Below are positions 11,818-23,651 of a stretch of DNA of 64,000 nucleotides, piece by piece. The DNA lies in assembly GCA_030998225.1 (NCBI GenBank), contig JAPYXD010000701.1, positions 11,454,501 through 11,518,500 on the forward strand. The letters are read 5' to 3'. The stretch comes from Diplolepis rosae. Lineage: Eukaryota; Arthropoda; Insecta; Hymenoptera; Diplolepididae. Within the stretch, counting starts at the first letter, position 1. Each line of letters opens with the position of its first letter. The position numbers were made by a program, and so were the translations under genes. Below the pieces are notes generated by a model. It saw only the letters and a list, made by a program, of their open reading frames with translations, ran no database searches and had not been told where the DNA came from.

Positions 11818-14040
11818 TTTAAAAGTGGTAAAAAATCATTTAAAAAAGTATCAACGTTTTATACATGAAAAAGGAATAAAAAAGTTTGCCTTATAAAACT
11901 TTGTATTATATTTGCGACTTCCTTCAGAAGTCCTATATACAGTTTTTATGTAAAATGATCCAGAGTTTTCATTCAAATGATAAGTCTGAAAAAAATCAAA
12001 TGGTACGAAGTGAGTCGAGCGATCAATTTATACGTGTGATAAAAAATTCAAAAGTTAGAAAAATGTATAAATAATGAAAGACTAATGAAAAATCCCCACA
12101 GTTAAGGAGTCATTAAAAAGTGATTGTATTTGAAGAGTGAAAAATATGAAGTAAGTGTTAAGTACTTTTTAATGATATCCAAAGTGGGTATTTACAGGAA
12201 AAATTCAAATTAAAATATCGACTTTCAAAGTTTTTTTCAAGCAGAAAAATGATACTTCATAGTAAAGCCTGCATAAGCAATTTGCAAAAGCAAGCAGATA
12301 ACAGGTTAATTTTAAGAATTTTTGCAATTTAAAAGTGCGAGTTATTGAAAAATGCAAAAAAGTGGAATATAAGATGCTGTTAATATATGATTATTCGGCT
12401 TTATTTATGAAATATTTAATATTTTTGCCCTTTCCTTATATAGAAAAAGTTCACAAAATTTTGGAAAACTTTTTATTTTCATATCCGTGTACTCAAAGGT
12501 GTTTTCTTTGTTATTGAGTTTTTTTGGTTTAATACCAGCATTAATGCTAGTCTCATTTTCAGTAGTTTGTTTTAGAGAATTTTAAATTTGATTTAAACAA
12601 TTTTCCCGAAATAAAATTCTTTAAGTTTCGTTCTTCATGAACAAAAATTAAAACGGACAGTTTTTTGCAGTTAGTTTTAACTGTCTTCTTTAAAATGAAA
12701 ATTTGAATAAATTCATCAATGTTAAAGACACACTCGGAGAAAAATTGTGTTCAAATTTTGAAAAATCGTTTGTTTACTCTCCTTTTTCCAATGCAAGTTT
12801 GAAATTTATTTATATTGCCAGACAAATATCAAAAATCACTTTTTTAAATAGGTACCCTAAATATTCCTTTGATTCAATAAAAGAACGTGAACTAAGAAAT
12901 TTGCTTTAGTCGAGAAATGTTTTACTCAATAGCAATGCACATATTTGATTTATTAAAAAAAAAATTTAGTGCATATAATAAAAAATTTATATTTTTTGTC
13001 TTTAGTGACGCTAAAGGCTTCTATCCTTAAGACAGAAAAGGTACTTCTCACTTTCAACTCTTGCGTGCCAAACTATACACTATGTCAATTTTATCAACCC
13101 TCTTATCAGCCTCTTATCGTGCCGCACTTTCAGCTTTCTTTCTTCATAAACCGATTTCTGAGCATTCTTCGTGAACGCCGCTTTGAAAATCAATTTATTT
13201 GTCAAGCAAAAGCCCCGAGATCGTATCGAAAACTTGTACATTATTTTATAGTACTGCAAAAATTGTAATAGAATAATAATACATCAATATTACATTATTT
13301 TAAGCTTTTATTAATGAAAAAAATGTTGATTGATGCAAAGAAATTTTTTTCTTGAATCTAAAATTGAACAAATTTCAAATTTGTTCAATTTTAGAAATTA
13401 TGGTTGATCAAACCAAATTTTTCGTTTACAATTTTTTTAATGGATAAGATAAATGTCAAAAAAATGCAGAGGTAATTGGCGGGCTTGTTTTTTTGTTGCT
13501 TGTTCATAAAAAGTATGATGAGCAACAAACCTTGAAAATAAATTTTAACGAAAAAGAGATATGCTGTATTGTGCTTTCGAAATTTTTAAAATTATTGTTT
13601 CTATGGTAAATTAATGAATTTGATTTTTAAAAAAAGAATTAAGATTTTAGTATCAATTTTTAAGATTCTTTTTGAAAAATATAAGATTAAAAAATATTTT
13701 TGAATGTGATCAAGATTTTACTACTAATGAAACAAATTTAAAAAATGATTCCTGAATTCTTTTTTTTTAAAGAGAATTATAAAATGAAAATTTACACCTT
13801 AATAGTGACAGGTGCAATACGAAAACGATGTTTCCGCACTATTCTGACATTCGTGAAACTAATTGCCAGGCAGCACAAGGTAAATTAAAATATGTAATCT
13901 TTCTGATTATAGTTTAAAAGTTGCGCAATTGATACAATCGTATCGCAGGAAATAATGAAAATGAATAAAAATAAACATAGTGAAAATGTTTCTTTATTAT
14001 GCAGTGGATTACATTATTTGTTAATCTAACAAAAGAAATT
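11818..14040. other. intronic DNA with two GC-richer patches
   Basis: Mostly AT-rich with nothing recognised. A GC-richer patch at 13010-13240 carries a 99-codon open frame on + that has no family signature. The segment 13819-13883 is bounded by AG and GTAAAT and is open in two frames (one reads IRKRCFRTILTFVKLIARQH), so a small exon is possible but weak. Confidence 0.35.
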
Positions 14041-14930
14041 GTATTATTTAACCAAATATGCATTTTTACATTCTGAAAAATATTTGGTTAATTCAATCAA
14101 AATTTAGATGACTCGACCAAAGAATTTATTTATTATACGGTCGACCAAATATTTAGTAGAATCAACCATAGATTTAGTTTCATGCAACTAAAAATGTATT
14201 GCACGGATACTATTTGGTAAAATCAAACAAATATTTCAGTTAATTTAACCAAGTTTGGTTTGAATCAACCAAAGATCTTGGTCAATTCAACAAAATGGTT
14301 TTAGTTAGATGAAGTAAATTTTTTTTCAAAATACGTATTTTAAATTTTAACCTGAAAGTTTTTGAAATTTTATGCAGTCCAAATTTCAAAAAATTAGGAT
14401 AAAATTTATGAAAATTTAGTTAATTTTCAGTGAGCTTAAGAGGCATTTTTTTATTTTGTGTTAAAAATTACTGAGTACTTGGATATATTGTAATATTACA
14501 TTACCTTGGAAAGTAAAAATTTCGGAAGTTTTAAAACATTTCTGGATAGTATGATTTTTCTAGTTACGATTTATTTCTATATAAAATGAGAATTTCAGTT
14601 AATAACCCTTATTTTGTTTGATTCATGGAAATTTTTTCTGTCTATAAAGAAAACCTGATTCAGTTAACAAATTATTTAGTTACAATAGATCAAATACTTT
14701 TCTGAGTACGCATATCCAACACTCAGAAAGAAGTTTTGTTGTTTTAACAAAAATTTGGTTGCATTAACCAAATATATGCATTGATTCACAGCAAACCAAA
14801 GTTCCAGTTTATTAAATTAAATCTGTATTTTTAAAATCAAATATCTTCACAGATCGAACAATTTAGTATATTTAAATGAAAATTTCGTTGAAGTGGTCAA
14901 CTATTCGTTGAAGCAACCAAAATTTATTTG
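14040..14930. repeat. degenerate inverted-repeat elements rich in AACCAAA
   Basis: Two blocks (14042-14330 and 14725-14930) repeat the words ACCAAATATTT, ATCAACCAAA and their complements. The second begins ACACTCAGAAAGAAG, which resembles the ends of the CACTCAG elements at 34357 and 40500. They read as decayed non-autonomous elements. The blocks between are ordinary AT-rich sequence. Confidence 0.45.
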
Positions 14931-15629
14931 ATCCAGATTCAGATTTAGAGACTGTATGAAAAATAATATGAATTCATCTATATCCAGAATGTTCAATTTT
15001 AAGCAAACAATGATTGAAAAAGTAATCTGAACTTTTAAGTGTTGAAATTGAGCTTGATAGTCATAACAGCTTGATTATTGAGAAAATATTGTACGAGGAT
15101 ATGCGAGGAATGCTTTGAAGATCGATCAAGTTGTAAATCTGAAAAACGGTGATTTCGTTTTCTAAACGAGTTCTCATACCCAGGTCAATCAATGTCAGAA
15201 AACATGCACACGTGATTGCTAATTAACAAGAGCTTCCGAGTGGAGTTGCTCCAAAGTCGTCTGCAGGTGCAATCGAATTACAACTGAATTAAAAGCTTTA
15301 AACGACTTTCCTTATAATTCTAATAAACTCAGGATCGATTTTCATGTCTAGAAACATTAACTCCCTTCATGTTTTCTGGATATCTCTGACTCGTATGATT
15401 TCATGCTCTCACGCCTCAATGTCAGTCAATTAATTCGAGAAATTCGAATTTCTACATGGCCGACCCAATATCGTCAAATTATTTTACACTTTTTGACTTC
15501 GAAATCGAAAACCCTTTCTTAGACATTGGATGGTATTTACATTTTTTACTAATCCCACTTCCCCATATTGGATCCGCCATCTTGAATTAAAATTTGAGTA
15601 TCAGATTCATATCCAGCGATCCAAAAAAC

Positions 15630-16440
15630 TCCTAAACACAAGATTTTGTATAATTTACTTTTTCAGCAACTCCCTGTCTTAAAAAATTAAGAACAAATAC
15701 GACATAAATTTTTCTACTGGCGGGGCAACAATACACTATTTCATAGCGTCCCCTTTGAAAATCCGATTTTCGGCACCTGTAGAGCGGGTTGAAACAGCGA
15801 CTTTCAACCGTAGGGTTGAAAATCGTAGTTTCAACCCGCTCCACAGTTACAGCCAATCAGATTCTCAAAAGAGTTGCTATGAAAAATAGTATACATTACT
15901 CGAAACAAAACACAGCGAAAGCATTTCATGTGATTGCAGCCCTCGTTTCACTCGGGCAGCAAACTTCACACTCATGCAATCGCTCTGTTTCGCCCCTTGT
16001 AATGTAATATACTATTGTTTGTCCCGCGGGGGACAATAAAATTCACTTTATTACCCGATAGTGGAAAAATCCATTTTTTCTACTAGTGGGTTATAAAGTG
16101 GATTTTATTGCCCCGTGCGAGGCAAGCAAATTCATTTTCTAACCCCCTAGTAAAAAAAAAATTGTATGCGACACGGGAAAAACATTGATTTTACTTGTGT
16201 CGTTGTTACCCTCGCTTTACTCGGGCATCAAACTTCACACTCGCAAAATAAATTTTTTTTCCCTAGTTGCACAATATACGATTCTGATTCCCAAATGGAA
16301 AGATTATCGTGTGCAACACGGGAAAAACATTTATTTTCCCTAGTTGCATAATCTACATGGAGAAACTCTTCATTGTAAAATTTAGTATTATTATATTTAT
16401 TTTTAATAAAAGTCAATAGGAAACGAGGATATAGCGTCAC
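15630..16440. repeat. dispersed repeat with CCCGAG/CTCGGG and GTGCAACACGGG words
   Basis: It contains a compact hairpin at 15784-15842 (GAGCGGGTTGAAAC, then its complement GTTTCAACCCGCTC) and repeated phrases such as GTTTGATGCCCGAG, CCCCCTAGTA and GCAACACGGGAAAAAC. The same phrases recur at 41740-42245 and 58760-59240. No coding frame is supported. Confidence 0.55.
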
Positions 16441-16609
16441 TTTTTTAGAAATTACTATTTTGAATATTGAACTATGGAGTTACTAATAATATTGGAGAAA
16501 ATGGTGATATAATTATACTTATGCCTGAAAACAAAAGCAAGTTTTATTTCTTGAAAAAGTAAAATCGTAATCGACACATCGAACGAATTATATTGAAGCA
16601 TACCCAATA

Positions 16610-17893
16610 CCAGGGTGTTAGTTGAAGTTTCCGGTTTTTTCAATAAAGAAAACACTTAATTCTCAAGGAAATCGCAAAAAAATTTTATTCAAAGTATTGA
16701 TCATTGGATTCTACACATTTTGCCCATCTTTCAGGTAAATAATGGATACCATTCCAAAAAAACTTTTTCTCTTTCAAGGCAAACCATTCGACGAGCCATT
16801 TTTCGACTTCTGCAAAATTGGCTAAGCGCTGCTCTGCGAGTGAGTGTCCCATCGATGCGAAAAAGTGATAGTCGGACGGGGCGAGGTTTGGAGAGAACGG
16901 CGGGTGCGATAATATTTCCCAATTGAATGCTTTTAATGTGTTCTTCACCACTTTAGCGGTATGAGACGGTGCGTTGTCATGTTGTAGGATAACTTTGCCA
17001 TGTCTTCGGGCCCATTTCGGCCGTTTTTCGATCAACGCATGATTCAAATTGATAATTTGTTGTCGATAGCGATCCGCATTCACCGTCTCACCAGGTTTTA
17101 ATAACTCGAAGTACACCACACCACACTGGTCCCACCAAACACAGAGCATTGTCTTAAGGTCAAAGCGATTTGGCCTTGGAGTCAATGGGCCGACCTCACC
17201 AGGTGAAAGCCATGATTTTTTCCGCTTCGGGTTCTCGAAATAAATCCATTTTTCGTCCACCGTGAAATTAGATGCAGAAAAGATTTCCTTTCGAACCGTT
17301 GAAGCAGCATTTCACAAATGGTTTTTCGATTTTCCATTTGTCTATCGTTCAGTTGGTGTGGTACACATTTTCCATACTTTTGGATTTTTTCCATGGCTTT
17401 TAAACGTTGGCAAATTGCTCCTCGGGTCACCTTTAGTGTTTGTGCCAATTGTTGTTGCGATTGGGTCGGGTCTTCATCCAATAACGCCTGCAATTACTCG
17501 TCTTCGAACTTTTTCGCTGCACCAGGATGTTCATTGTCTGTTAAATCGAAATCTCCACTTTTAAATTGACGAAACCATGTCTCTCATGTTCTAATCACTG
17601 GAGCATGTTCACCATAAGTTTCTACCAGCAATCGATGAGCTTGAACTGCTTTTTTCTTTTGATGAAATAAGAAAAGCAACGAATGCCGCAAATTCGATTT
17701 ACTTGGAACGAAACTCGACATATTCACTGAGGTAAACAACTATGATGCTATTATTTTAGCAGAATATAATTGTGTTTTTTTGAAGGTTATTGTCCATAGA
17801 AAAATATGACATAGATGCCAAATCATAGAAATGTATACATATCTCTAGCGACATCTATGAGTAAAACCGGCAAATTTCAACTAACACCCCTGG
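16610..17893 (-). mobile_element. complete-length mariner (DD34D) with intact ends, 1284 bp
   Basis: Terminal inverted repeats begin CCAGGGTGTTAGTTGAA on the left. The right end is the complement of CCAGGGGTGTTAGTTGAA. Both ends are flanked by the target dinucleotide TA (16608-16609 and 17894-17895). Length and ends fit a whole Tc1/mariner element. The transposase inside is on the minus strand and broken, so this copy is a fossil. Confidence 0.93.
16685..17721 (-). pseudogene. mariner transposase pseudogene
   Basis: Read on the minus strand, it starts MSSFVPSKSNLRHSLLF at 17721 and ends with CVESNDQYFE before the stop near 16685, close to the usual 345 residues. The N-terminal part holds the helix-turn-helix region (QLAQTLKVTRGAICQRL). 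The catalytic part holds all three acidic residues: DEKWIYF, ILQHDNAPSHTA and NLAPSDYHFF, with 34 residues between the second and third aspartates. This defines the mariner family. It is dead: two in-frame stops lie near 17585 and 17490, and one frameshift lies near 17250-17290 just before the first catalytic motif. It once catalysed cut-and-paste transposition at TA. Confidence 0.93.
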
Positions 17894-17895
17894 TA

Positions 17896-18669
17896 AATGT
17901 TTCATTCATTGCTAAAAAAGAATGTTAAGTTTACAAAAGACTATAGTAAAGTCACATCTTCTGTCTAACTGAATTACCATAGTCTTTTGGAGATAGTGGA
18001 ACCATATTTATAATTTTTCCCATCGAAAATAGGAAATAATTGCACCTCTATGATATAAAATAACCAGTCATTCGTAAATTTTACCATAGTTCTTATTAGA
18101 TTTCGTAAGCTACATAGAGAGAGTATTTATAAACATAGTTACATATTAACATACACATACACGTATATGCATATCAATATAAATAATAAACATACCAATG
18201 CACGCTCATATACTAATTCAATGCAACTTAGCCTAACTGCACAACGCACACATTCATAAACACATCGCAGTGATATGTCAATTACAATGTAGCAACTTCA
18301 TTATATACTGAACTGTGGAAACTTTTACGATTTGTGAGGACAAGCTCGGTAGTCCCTCTGCTAGAAAAAATCGTAAGTTAGAAAGGTGCCATATTCAAAT
18401 GTAAAAAAATACATTACTATATCGGGTACCGACAAATAATAATAACGAGCACATGGAGCGATTCTCGGGTAATATCAGAAACGTTCGGCGTATCTGACGT
18501 TACTCGGCAGTACATTTAATATTTACAACCGGAATTTTGGCAACGTACTATTCCAATATATGATGTATTCGATTGCAAAATATTCAAGTCTTTCTCTCTT
18601 CAATGTTCATTACTATTGAGAATGGTAGTTTCTCTAAACTATTTTGCAATTTATATTATTCAAAAGACC
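17896..18669. other. noncoding between mariner and foldback
   Basis: AT-rich sequence with no recognised gene or repeat. Short ACATA/CACATA runs lie near 18140-18260. Confidence 0.4.
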
Positions 18670-19662
18670 AATTGAGGAGTTATATTCAATAAGTCGACAG
18701 GCGCTCGAAAACCTGTAAAAGTATTGTCCGCCTCGTGATGTCATAGTCAAAAATTGAAAATAGAAATTCGAAAAAACCAAAAACATGGTTTTATAGCTCG
18801 TGAAAAATGAATGTTAGTTTCCTCTTACAGTTTTTTTATAACGCTGCAAATTTTCGAGTAAATTAATAAAAAGTGTGTTGGTTTTAAAGCATAGAAACCA
18901 TGTTTTATTTCAATCCACTCGCCTCGAAAAATTCATTAATTAACGGATTGCGAAATTTTTTTTTGCGTTCTACTCGTGAATCTCTGTCAGAGGCGACAGT
19001 GCTTGCAAAAAATTGTTTTGTTCATTGTTAAATGGTTTTTTTTTAATCCGAAGAAAAAACTATGTTTTTCGAGCTTCGGACCGAAAAGTGAGCGAGGAAG
19101 TTTGAGCTACAGTAAACTTCCCGTGAACAAGTTGATCATTAGTATATGGAGCAACTTTTTGGAAAATATCAACTCAATTGAACAATTACTAATGATCAAC
19201 TTGTTCACGGGAAGTTTACTGTAGCTCAAACTTCCTCGCTCACTTTTTCGGTCCGAAGCTCGAAAAACATAGTTTTTTCTTCGGATTAAAAAAAAACCAT
19301 TTAACAATGAACAAAAAATTTTTTTGCAAGCACTGTCGCCTCCGCCAGAGATTCACGAGTAGAACGCAAAAAAAAATTTCGCAATCCGTTAATTAATGAA
19401 TTTTTCGAGGCGAGTGGATTGAAATAAAACATGGTTTCTATGCTTTAAAACCAACACACTTTTTATTAATTTACTCGAAAATTTGCAGCGTTATAAAAAA
19501 ACTGTAAGAGGAAACTAACATTCATTTTTCACGAGCTATAAAACCATGTTTTTGGTTTTTTCGAATTTCGATTTTCAATTTTTGACTATGACATCACGAG
19601 GCGGACAATACTTTTACAGGTTTTCGAGCGCCTGTCGCCTTATTGAATATAACTTCTCAATT
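18670..19662. mobile_element. 993-bp giant foldback with near-identical arms
   Basis: The left arm (18670-19144) and right arm (19187-19662) are inverted copies of about 475 bp around a 42-bp loop. The outer ends AATTGAGGAGTTATATTCAA and its complement match closely, as do inner ends TTGATCATTAGTA and TACTAATGATCAA. Similarity looks very high along the whole arm. Open frames on both strands (sharing KSERGSLSYSKLPVNKLIIS) are mirror shadows of the arms, not genes. No transposase is present. It is either a foldback transposon or an inverted duplication. Confidence 0.9.
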
Positions 19663-20207
19663 CTTGCTTTGGTAGTTTTACATTGTATTCATATAGGTAT
19701 CACTTAATTCTAGTTTTCAATTTGCCATCAAAGATATTAATCTTTGCAACTCTCAATGGTAATTTATAAAGTTCCGGCCACTTTGATGTTCTCGATCTTG
19801 TGTAGTAGTAGCGTATTGTAATAGACGCATGTGCAGTTCAAATGTACAAGGCTTTATCAGTACGGTGCCAACGCTGTACGAAGAAGAAGAAGAATAAGAA
19901 GAAGATTACGCTCCGCTGTATCGTAATAGGCGCATGCGTAGTTCAATTTTCACATTACATTCCTCTGTATAGTAATACACAACATTATGCTACTCTCAAC
20001 TGTAGCGTAAATACGAGTTTACGCGCCGGAGGCACATTAATTTAATAATACTAGATTTTACAATGAAGAGTTTCTCCGTGTACTATTATTTTACTCGTCA
20101 TACTCGTAAAATATACTTTTTTCTCCCTAGTTGCATAATATACTATTTCATAACACTTTTTCGCAAAAACGGAATTTGAATATTAAAAAAACCCTGTGCA
20201 AGTTTTG
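19663..20207. repeat. imperfect repeats of an AATAGRCGCATG phrase
   Basis: The phrase GTAATAGACGCATGTGCAGT at 19816 returns as GTAATAGGCGCATGCGTAGT near 19921, separated by a purine-rich GAAGAAGAAG stretch. TTCTCCGTGTAC near 20070 looks like an isolated end of the CACGGAG elements. No gene is seen. Confidence 0.35.
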
Positions 20208-20559
20208 GATAGGATTTCATTCTGCACTATTCCAACCTAACCGCGCTTATCCGAGCCATTCCGAACCAATTCGATCGAGTCGGCAATCTCGGTCGAGGCA
20301 AACCGCTTGGAAATCAATCAGAACCAATCCGAATTCAGGCTGAAAGTTTTGGATTGACTGGGATGTTAAACTTTGTTCCGATTCAATTATATTGGAAGTC
20401 TTGGATCGACTGAGATTGAAATCTTAGTTCGGATTAATTCGAGTTAGAAGTCTCAAACTGCGTCGGATTGATTTTCAACCGATTCGCAATAGAACGAGAT
20501 TGAAAACTCTTTTGGATTGGTGCGAAGTATGACGAAATAGTGCTGAATAAAATCCTATC
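20208..20559. mobile_element. inverted-repeat element, GATAGGATTTCATTCTGC ends
   Basis: The left end GATAGGATTTCATTCTGC is mirrored by GCTGAATAAAATCCTATC at the right. The interior contains loose repeats of GGATTGACTGGGAT and GATTGAAA words, and is GC-richer than the flanks. It has no coding frame of note, so it is a non-autonomous element of about 352 bp. Confidence 0.6.
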
Positions 20560-20632
20560 TGAAATTTTGATCAGGAAAGCTTTCTGTCAACCCACAGATA
20601 AAGTACAAATTGAGAGCAAAACATTGCAAATG

Positions 20633-20854
20633 TACTGAGGAAAAAGGTTGGTTCTCCCATTCAATTCATTGGACTTTGAGGCTCCATCCAATTTATTGGC
20701 TGGCACAACCACAAGTTGGTTAGTATACCTTAAGTAGTAACACTAGCCAACTCGTGGTTGAGCCAACCAAAAATTAGTTGTGCCAACCAATAAATTGGAT
20801 GGAGCCTCAGAATCCTACCAATTACGGATGCGACAACTAACATTTTTTTCAGTG
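20633..20854. mobile_element. inverted-repeat element with GGTTGG/CCAACC arms
   Basis: The ends read TACTGAGGAAAAAGGTTGGT and, from the other side, CACTGAAAAAAATGTTAGTT. Inside, TGAGGCTCCATCCAATTTAT is mirrored by ATAAATTGGATGGAGCCTCA, giving a strong hairpin. TA follows the right end. It is a CACTG-type miniature element. Confidence 0.65.
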
Positions 20855-21434
20855 TAAAAAACTGAACTCAGTGAACGAAAATTCAATTAGCCTCTTATAA
20901 TTTCATAGAGCCTCATATATCTTAGCTACCTTTTGCAAAATCTTAAATTCTTACCTCTTTTAATTAATGAGGAAATATTGCCATGCATAAAAAATAGTAC
21001 AAAGGAATGATATATGTACCATCTCTTCTACTTTCTTTGTTTCGCTTAGATGCATTCATCCCGTTTCCATGATTAGTAATTCTTTCACTTTTTGAGATGG
21101 ATTAACTGCTGTGACAAAACACAAAATATTGGCAACTTGCCAGACGTTTAGTTGACAGGCAACCTGGTCCCTGCCTTCTTTTTACTTAAAGTTAAACCGA
21201 AATAGCACCTTACTTACAGAAATACGCGAACAGAGGCTTACAACGTTTATCGCTTATTTCATCTGCGGTGGATTTACGTATACGTCTGTCCAATGACGTT
21301 AGCGCGTTTGTAAAATTTATTTCAGAGCTTCTTGGAAAAGAATGATTTCAAAATTTAAAAGGGATGCTTTACAGATAAAATATTAATAAATTTGATTTCT
21401 AAGCATACGTAACGTTACCTGAAAATTGAGGTAT
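20855..21434. other. noncoding, nothing recognised
   Basis: No exon or repeat is recognised between the hairpin element and the mariner cluster. Confidence 0.4.
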
Positions 21435-21615
21435 ACAAGGGTGTTTGATATTGACGTGATAAAATGAACAAGAATTTATTTTTTCGGAAAAAATCGGTTT
21501 TATTTCTGAATGTACTCTCCTTTTAGCTCGATGCAAAGAGTCCAACGATCTTTCAACTTTTCTATGCCTTCCAAATAATACGATTTGTCAAACCCTCCAA
21601 AATACACTTCCCCGT

Positions 21616-22086
21616 GCAGAAATTGCCTAATTTGGTACCGATTGTCGGTCCCGATCAGGACCATAGAGGGTTAGTTTTAAAATCAATCGCTTCGATGTTA
21701 TTATGGCGTCTAGTTCCAAATTGGGGGTTTGGTAAAGTAAAGTGAAGTGAAGTACTATAAAATTTATACATATTTATAAACAAATGCCAAAATCTTAGAG
21801 TACTTTACATGTTCGAAAACACAGTTACATTGTTATCACTCCTTATTTATACAATGAAGTCCAAAAGTATTTAAAACAAAAATATGATTAAAGAAGTAAG
21901 AATACAATACACATGAAAATGAAACGGGGCCTTAAATGGTGCACGTTAGGGCCACAGTAGGGGCATAACTTTGTGGCTCTTATCAGGTTAGGCGTTTCAT
22001 TTCTCATCGGGCGCTAGCGGGATCGCCTCACCAGGGCCTCTTTCCAGCCCATTAGGGCCAGAAGGGCGCCACACTAAAATTTCTCT
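21616..22086. mobile_element. about 470-bp insertion inside the mariner C-terminal coding region
   Basis: Mariner coding sequence stops at KTDP (near 22086) and resumes at EVYFGGFDKSYYLEG (near 21610). The intervening DNA has no transposase homology and is GC-richer. Its ends share a loose match: CCGTGCAGAAATTGCC on one side, and the complement of CCCTTAGAGAAATTTTAG on the other. It contains GTAAAGTAAAGTGAAGTGAA near 21735. The exact borders and family are uncertain. Confidence 0.5.
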
Positions 22087-22535
22087 AAGGGTCTGTTTTC
22101 CATTCAACTTCTTTGTTCGACTCAAAACGCCTACCACACAGCCATCTCTTGAGGTTTGGGAACAGATAATAGTCGCTGGGGACTAGGTGTAGAGAAAACG
22201 GTGGGTGCGGAAGCGATTTGAAACCCAATTCATACTATTTTGCATGTGCAATATTCGATGTGTGAGATGGTGCATTGTCATCATGTAAAAGGATTTTTTT
22301 CTTCTTCAAATGTGACCATTTCTTCCTGATCACGTCAACCAATCGATCCAATAATGCAGCATAATATGCTCCAGTAATCGTGCTTCTTCTCTCAAGGTAG
22401 TCGAAGATTATTCCATGTGTATCCCAAAAAACACTAGCCACAACTTTCCCAGCCGATTGTTGCGTTTTTGGACGCTTTGGTGCACTTTCACCAGGTTTAA
22501 CCCACTGTTTTGAACTTTCACGCGATTCCGGAATA

Positions 22536-23471
22536 CGAGGTCTGTTCAAAAAATAAGGTGAATTTCCAATTTTCGCGGGCTATGTACATTCGATTTTCGA
22601 TTATTTTTTTCATATGTTGGCACACTTGTCCCGAATGTATGTTCACAGTTTCAGAAATATAGCATTTTTTGTTTGTTTGTGAGAGCCATAAAGGTTAGAA
22701 GTGTTTTGCGTGTGTTGGCGATTTTCTGCTGTCGAAAAAATTGATCAAAGAATATGCATCAAATTTTGTGTAAAAAATGGAATTAAGTGCTCAAAAACAC
22801 TTGAAATGTTGAAAGTGGCATACGGTGAGTGTACTGTAAGTCGAAAAAGTGTTTACAAGTGGTACAAGCTCTTCACAGAAGGTCAAGAAGAGGTGAGTGA
22901 CGACGCTCGCCCTGGACGGCCCAGCATGTCAACAACCAATGAAAACACTGAAGCAGTGAAGAAAATTGTTATGGAGAATCGTCGAATCACTATTAGAGGA
23001 GTTGCTGAGGATGTCGGTATATCGGTTGGCTCATGCCATGCAATTTTCTAGGATATTTTGGGTCTGAAGCGTGTGGCAGCGAAGTTCGTTCCAAAATGCT
23101 GAATTTTGACTTGCTCACTCGTCATTGCTTGTTCGTAATTTTTTAGCCAAAAACAACACCGTAATCATGCCTCAGCCACCGTATTCACCAGATTTAGCCC
23201 TCTGTGACTTTTTCCTGTTCCCAAGATTGAAGAGACCCATGAAAGGACGGCGTTTTGCCACGATTGAGGAGATAAAAACCGAATCGCTAAGAGAGCTTAA
23301 GGACATACTAAAAAGTGCATATCAGAAGTGCTTCGAGGATTGGAAAAAACGCTGGCACAAGTGTATTATATCTGAAGGGGGTGACTTTGAAGGGGGCAAT
23401 ATAGAAATTCATCAATAAATTAATATTTTTCGAAAAAATGAAAATTAACCTGATTTTTTGAACAGGCCTTG
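22536..23471 (+). mobile_element. internally deleted mariner, 936 bp, intact ends
   Basis: The ends are CGAGGTCTGTTCAAAAAATA and, from the other side, CAAGGCCTGTTCAAAAAATC, each flanked by TA (22534-22535 and 23472-23473). It is inserted in the opposite orientation within the minus-strand mariner. It is shorter than a whole mariner by about 350 bp because the middle of the transposase is missing. Confidence 0.92.
22743..23418 (+). pseudogene. internally deleted mariner transposase
   Basis: The N-terminal part is readable from EKIDQRICIKFCVKNGIKCS through KWYKLFTEGQEEVSDDARPG to VAEDVGISVGSCHAIF, where a TAG at 23049 interrupts. After DILGLKRVAAKFVPK the frame shifts, and about 350 bp containing the first two catalytic aspartates is absent. 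Coding resumes at 23125 with RNFLAKNNTVIMPQPPYSPD, the third motif LALCDFFLFPRLK and the C-terminus CFEDWKKRWHKCI. It cannot be active. The intact ends mean it could have been moved by an intact relative. Confidence 0.9.
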
Positions 23472-23480
23472 TATAGTGGT

Positions 23481-23651
23481 CACTGTAAAAAAAAAGTTTT
23501 AATTCAAGACTAAAAATCGGCTAACTTTAAGATGTAACAAAAACTAGACCATTAGAGAAGGACAGACTTATGCGCTTATACACAAGGTGGCTAAATTTAA
23601 GCCAAAATCTTCTGTTAGACGTAACAAATTTAAGACTTTTTTTTTTCTGTG
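23481..23651. mobile_element. 171-bp hairpin element inside a mariner codon run
   Basis: The ends are CACTGTAAAAAAAAAGTTTT and, from the other side, CACAGAAAAAAAAAAGTCTT. Both sides are flanked by GT, a 2-bp duplication. It sits directly after the WIHH codons of the minus-strand mariner, so the pre-insertion reading frame can be inferred. No coding capacity. Confidence 0.75.

Noticed and set aside
12969..13268. 99-codon frame on +
   Set aside because: No recognised domain, no splice signals, and normal length for chance in a GC-richer patch.
18976..19307. Overlapping open frames on both strands sharing a peptide
   Set aside because: They are mirror images produced by the foldback arms, with no start, splice or family support.
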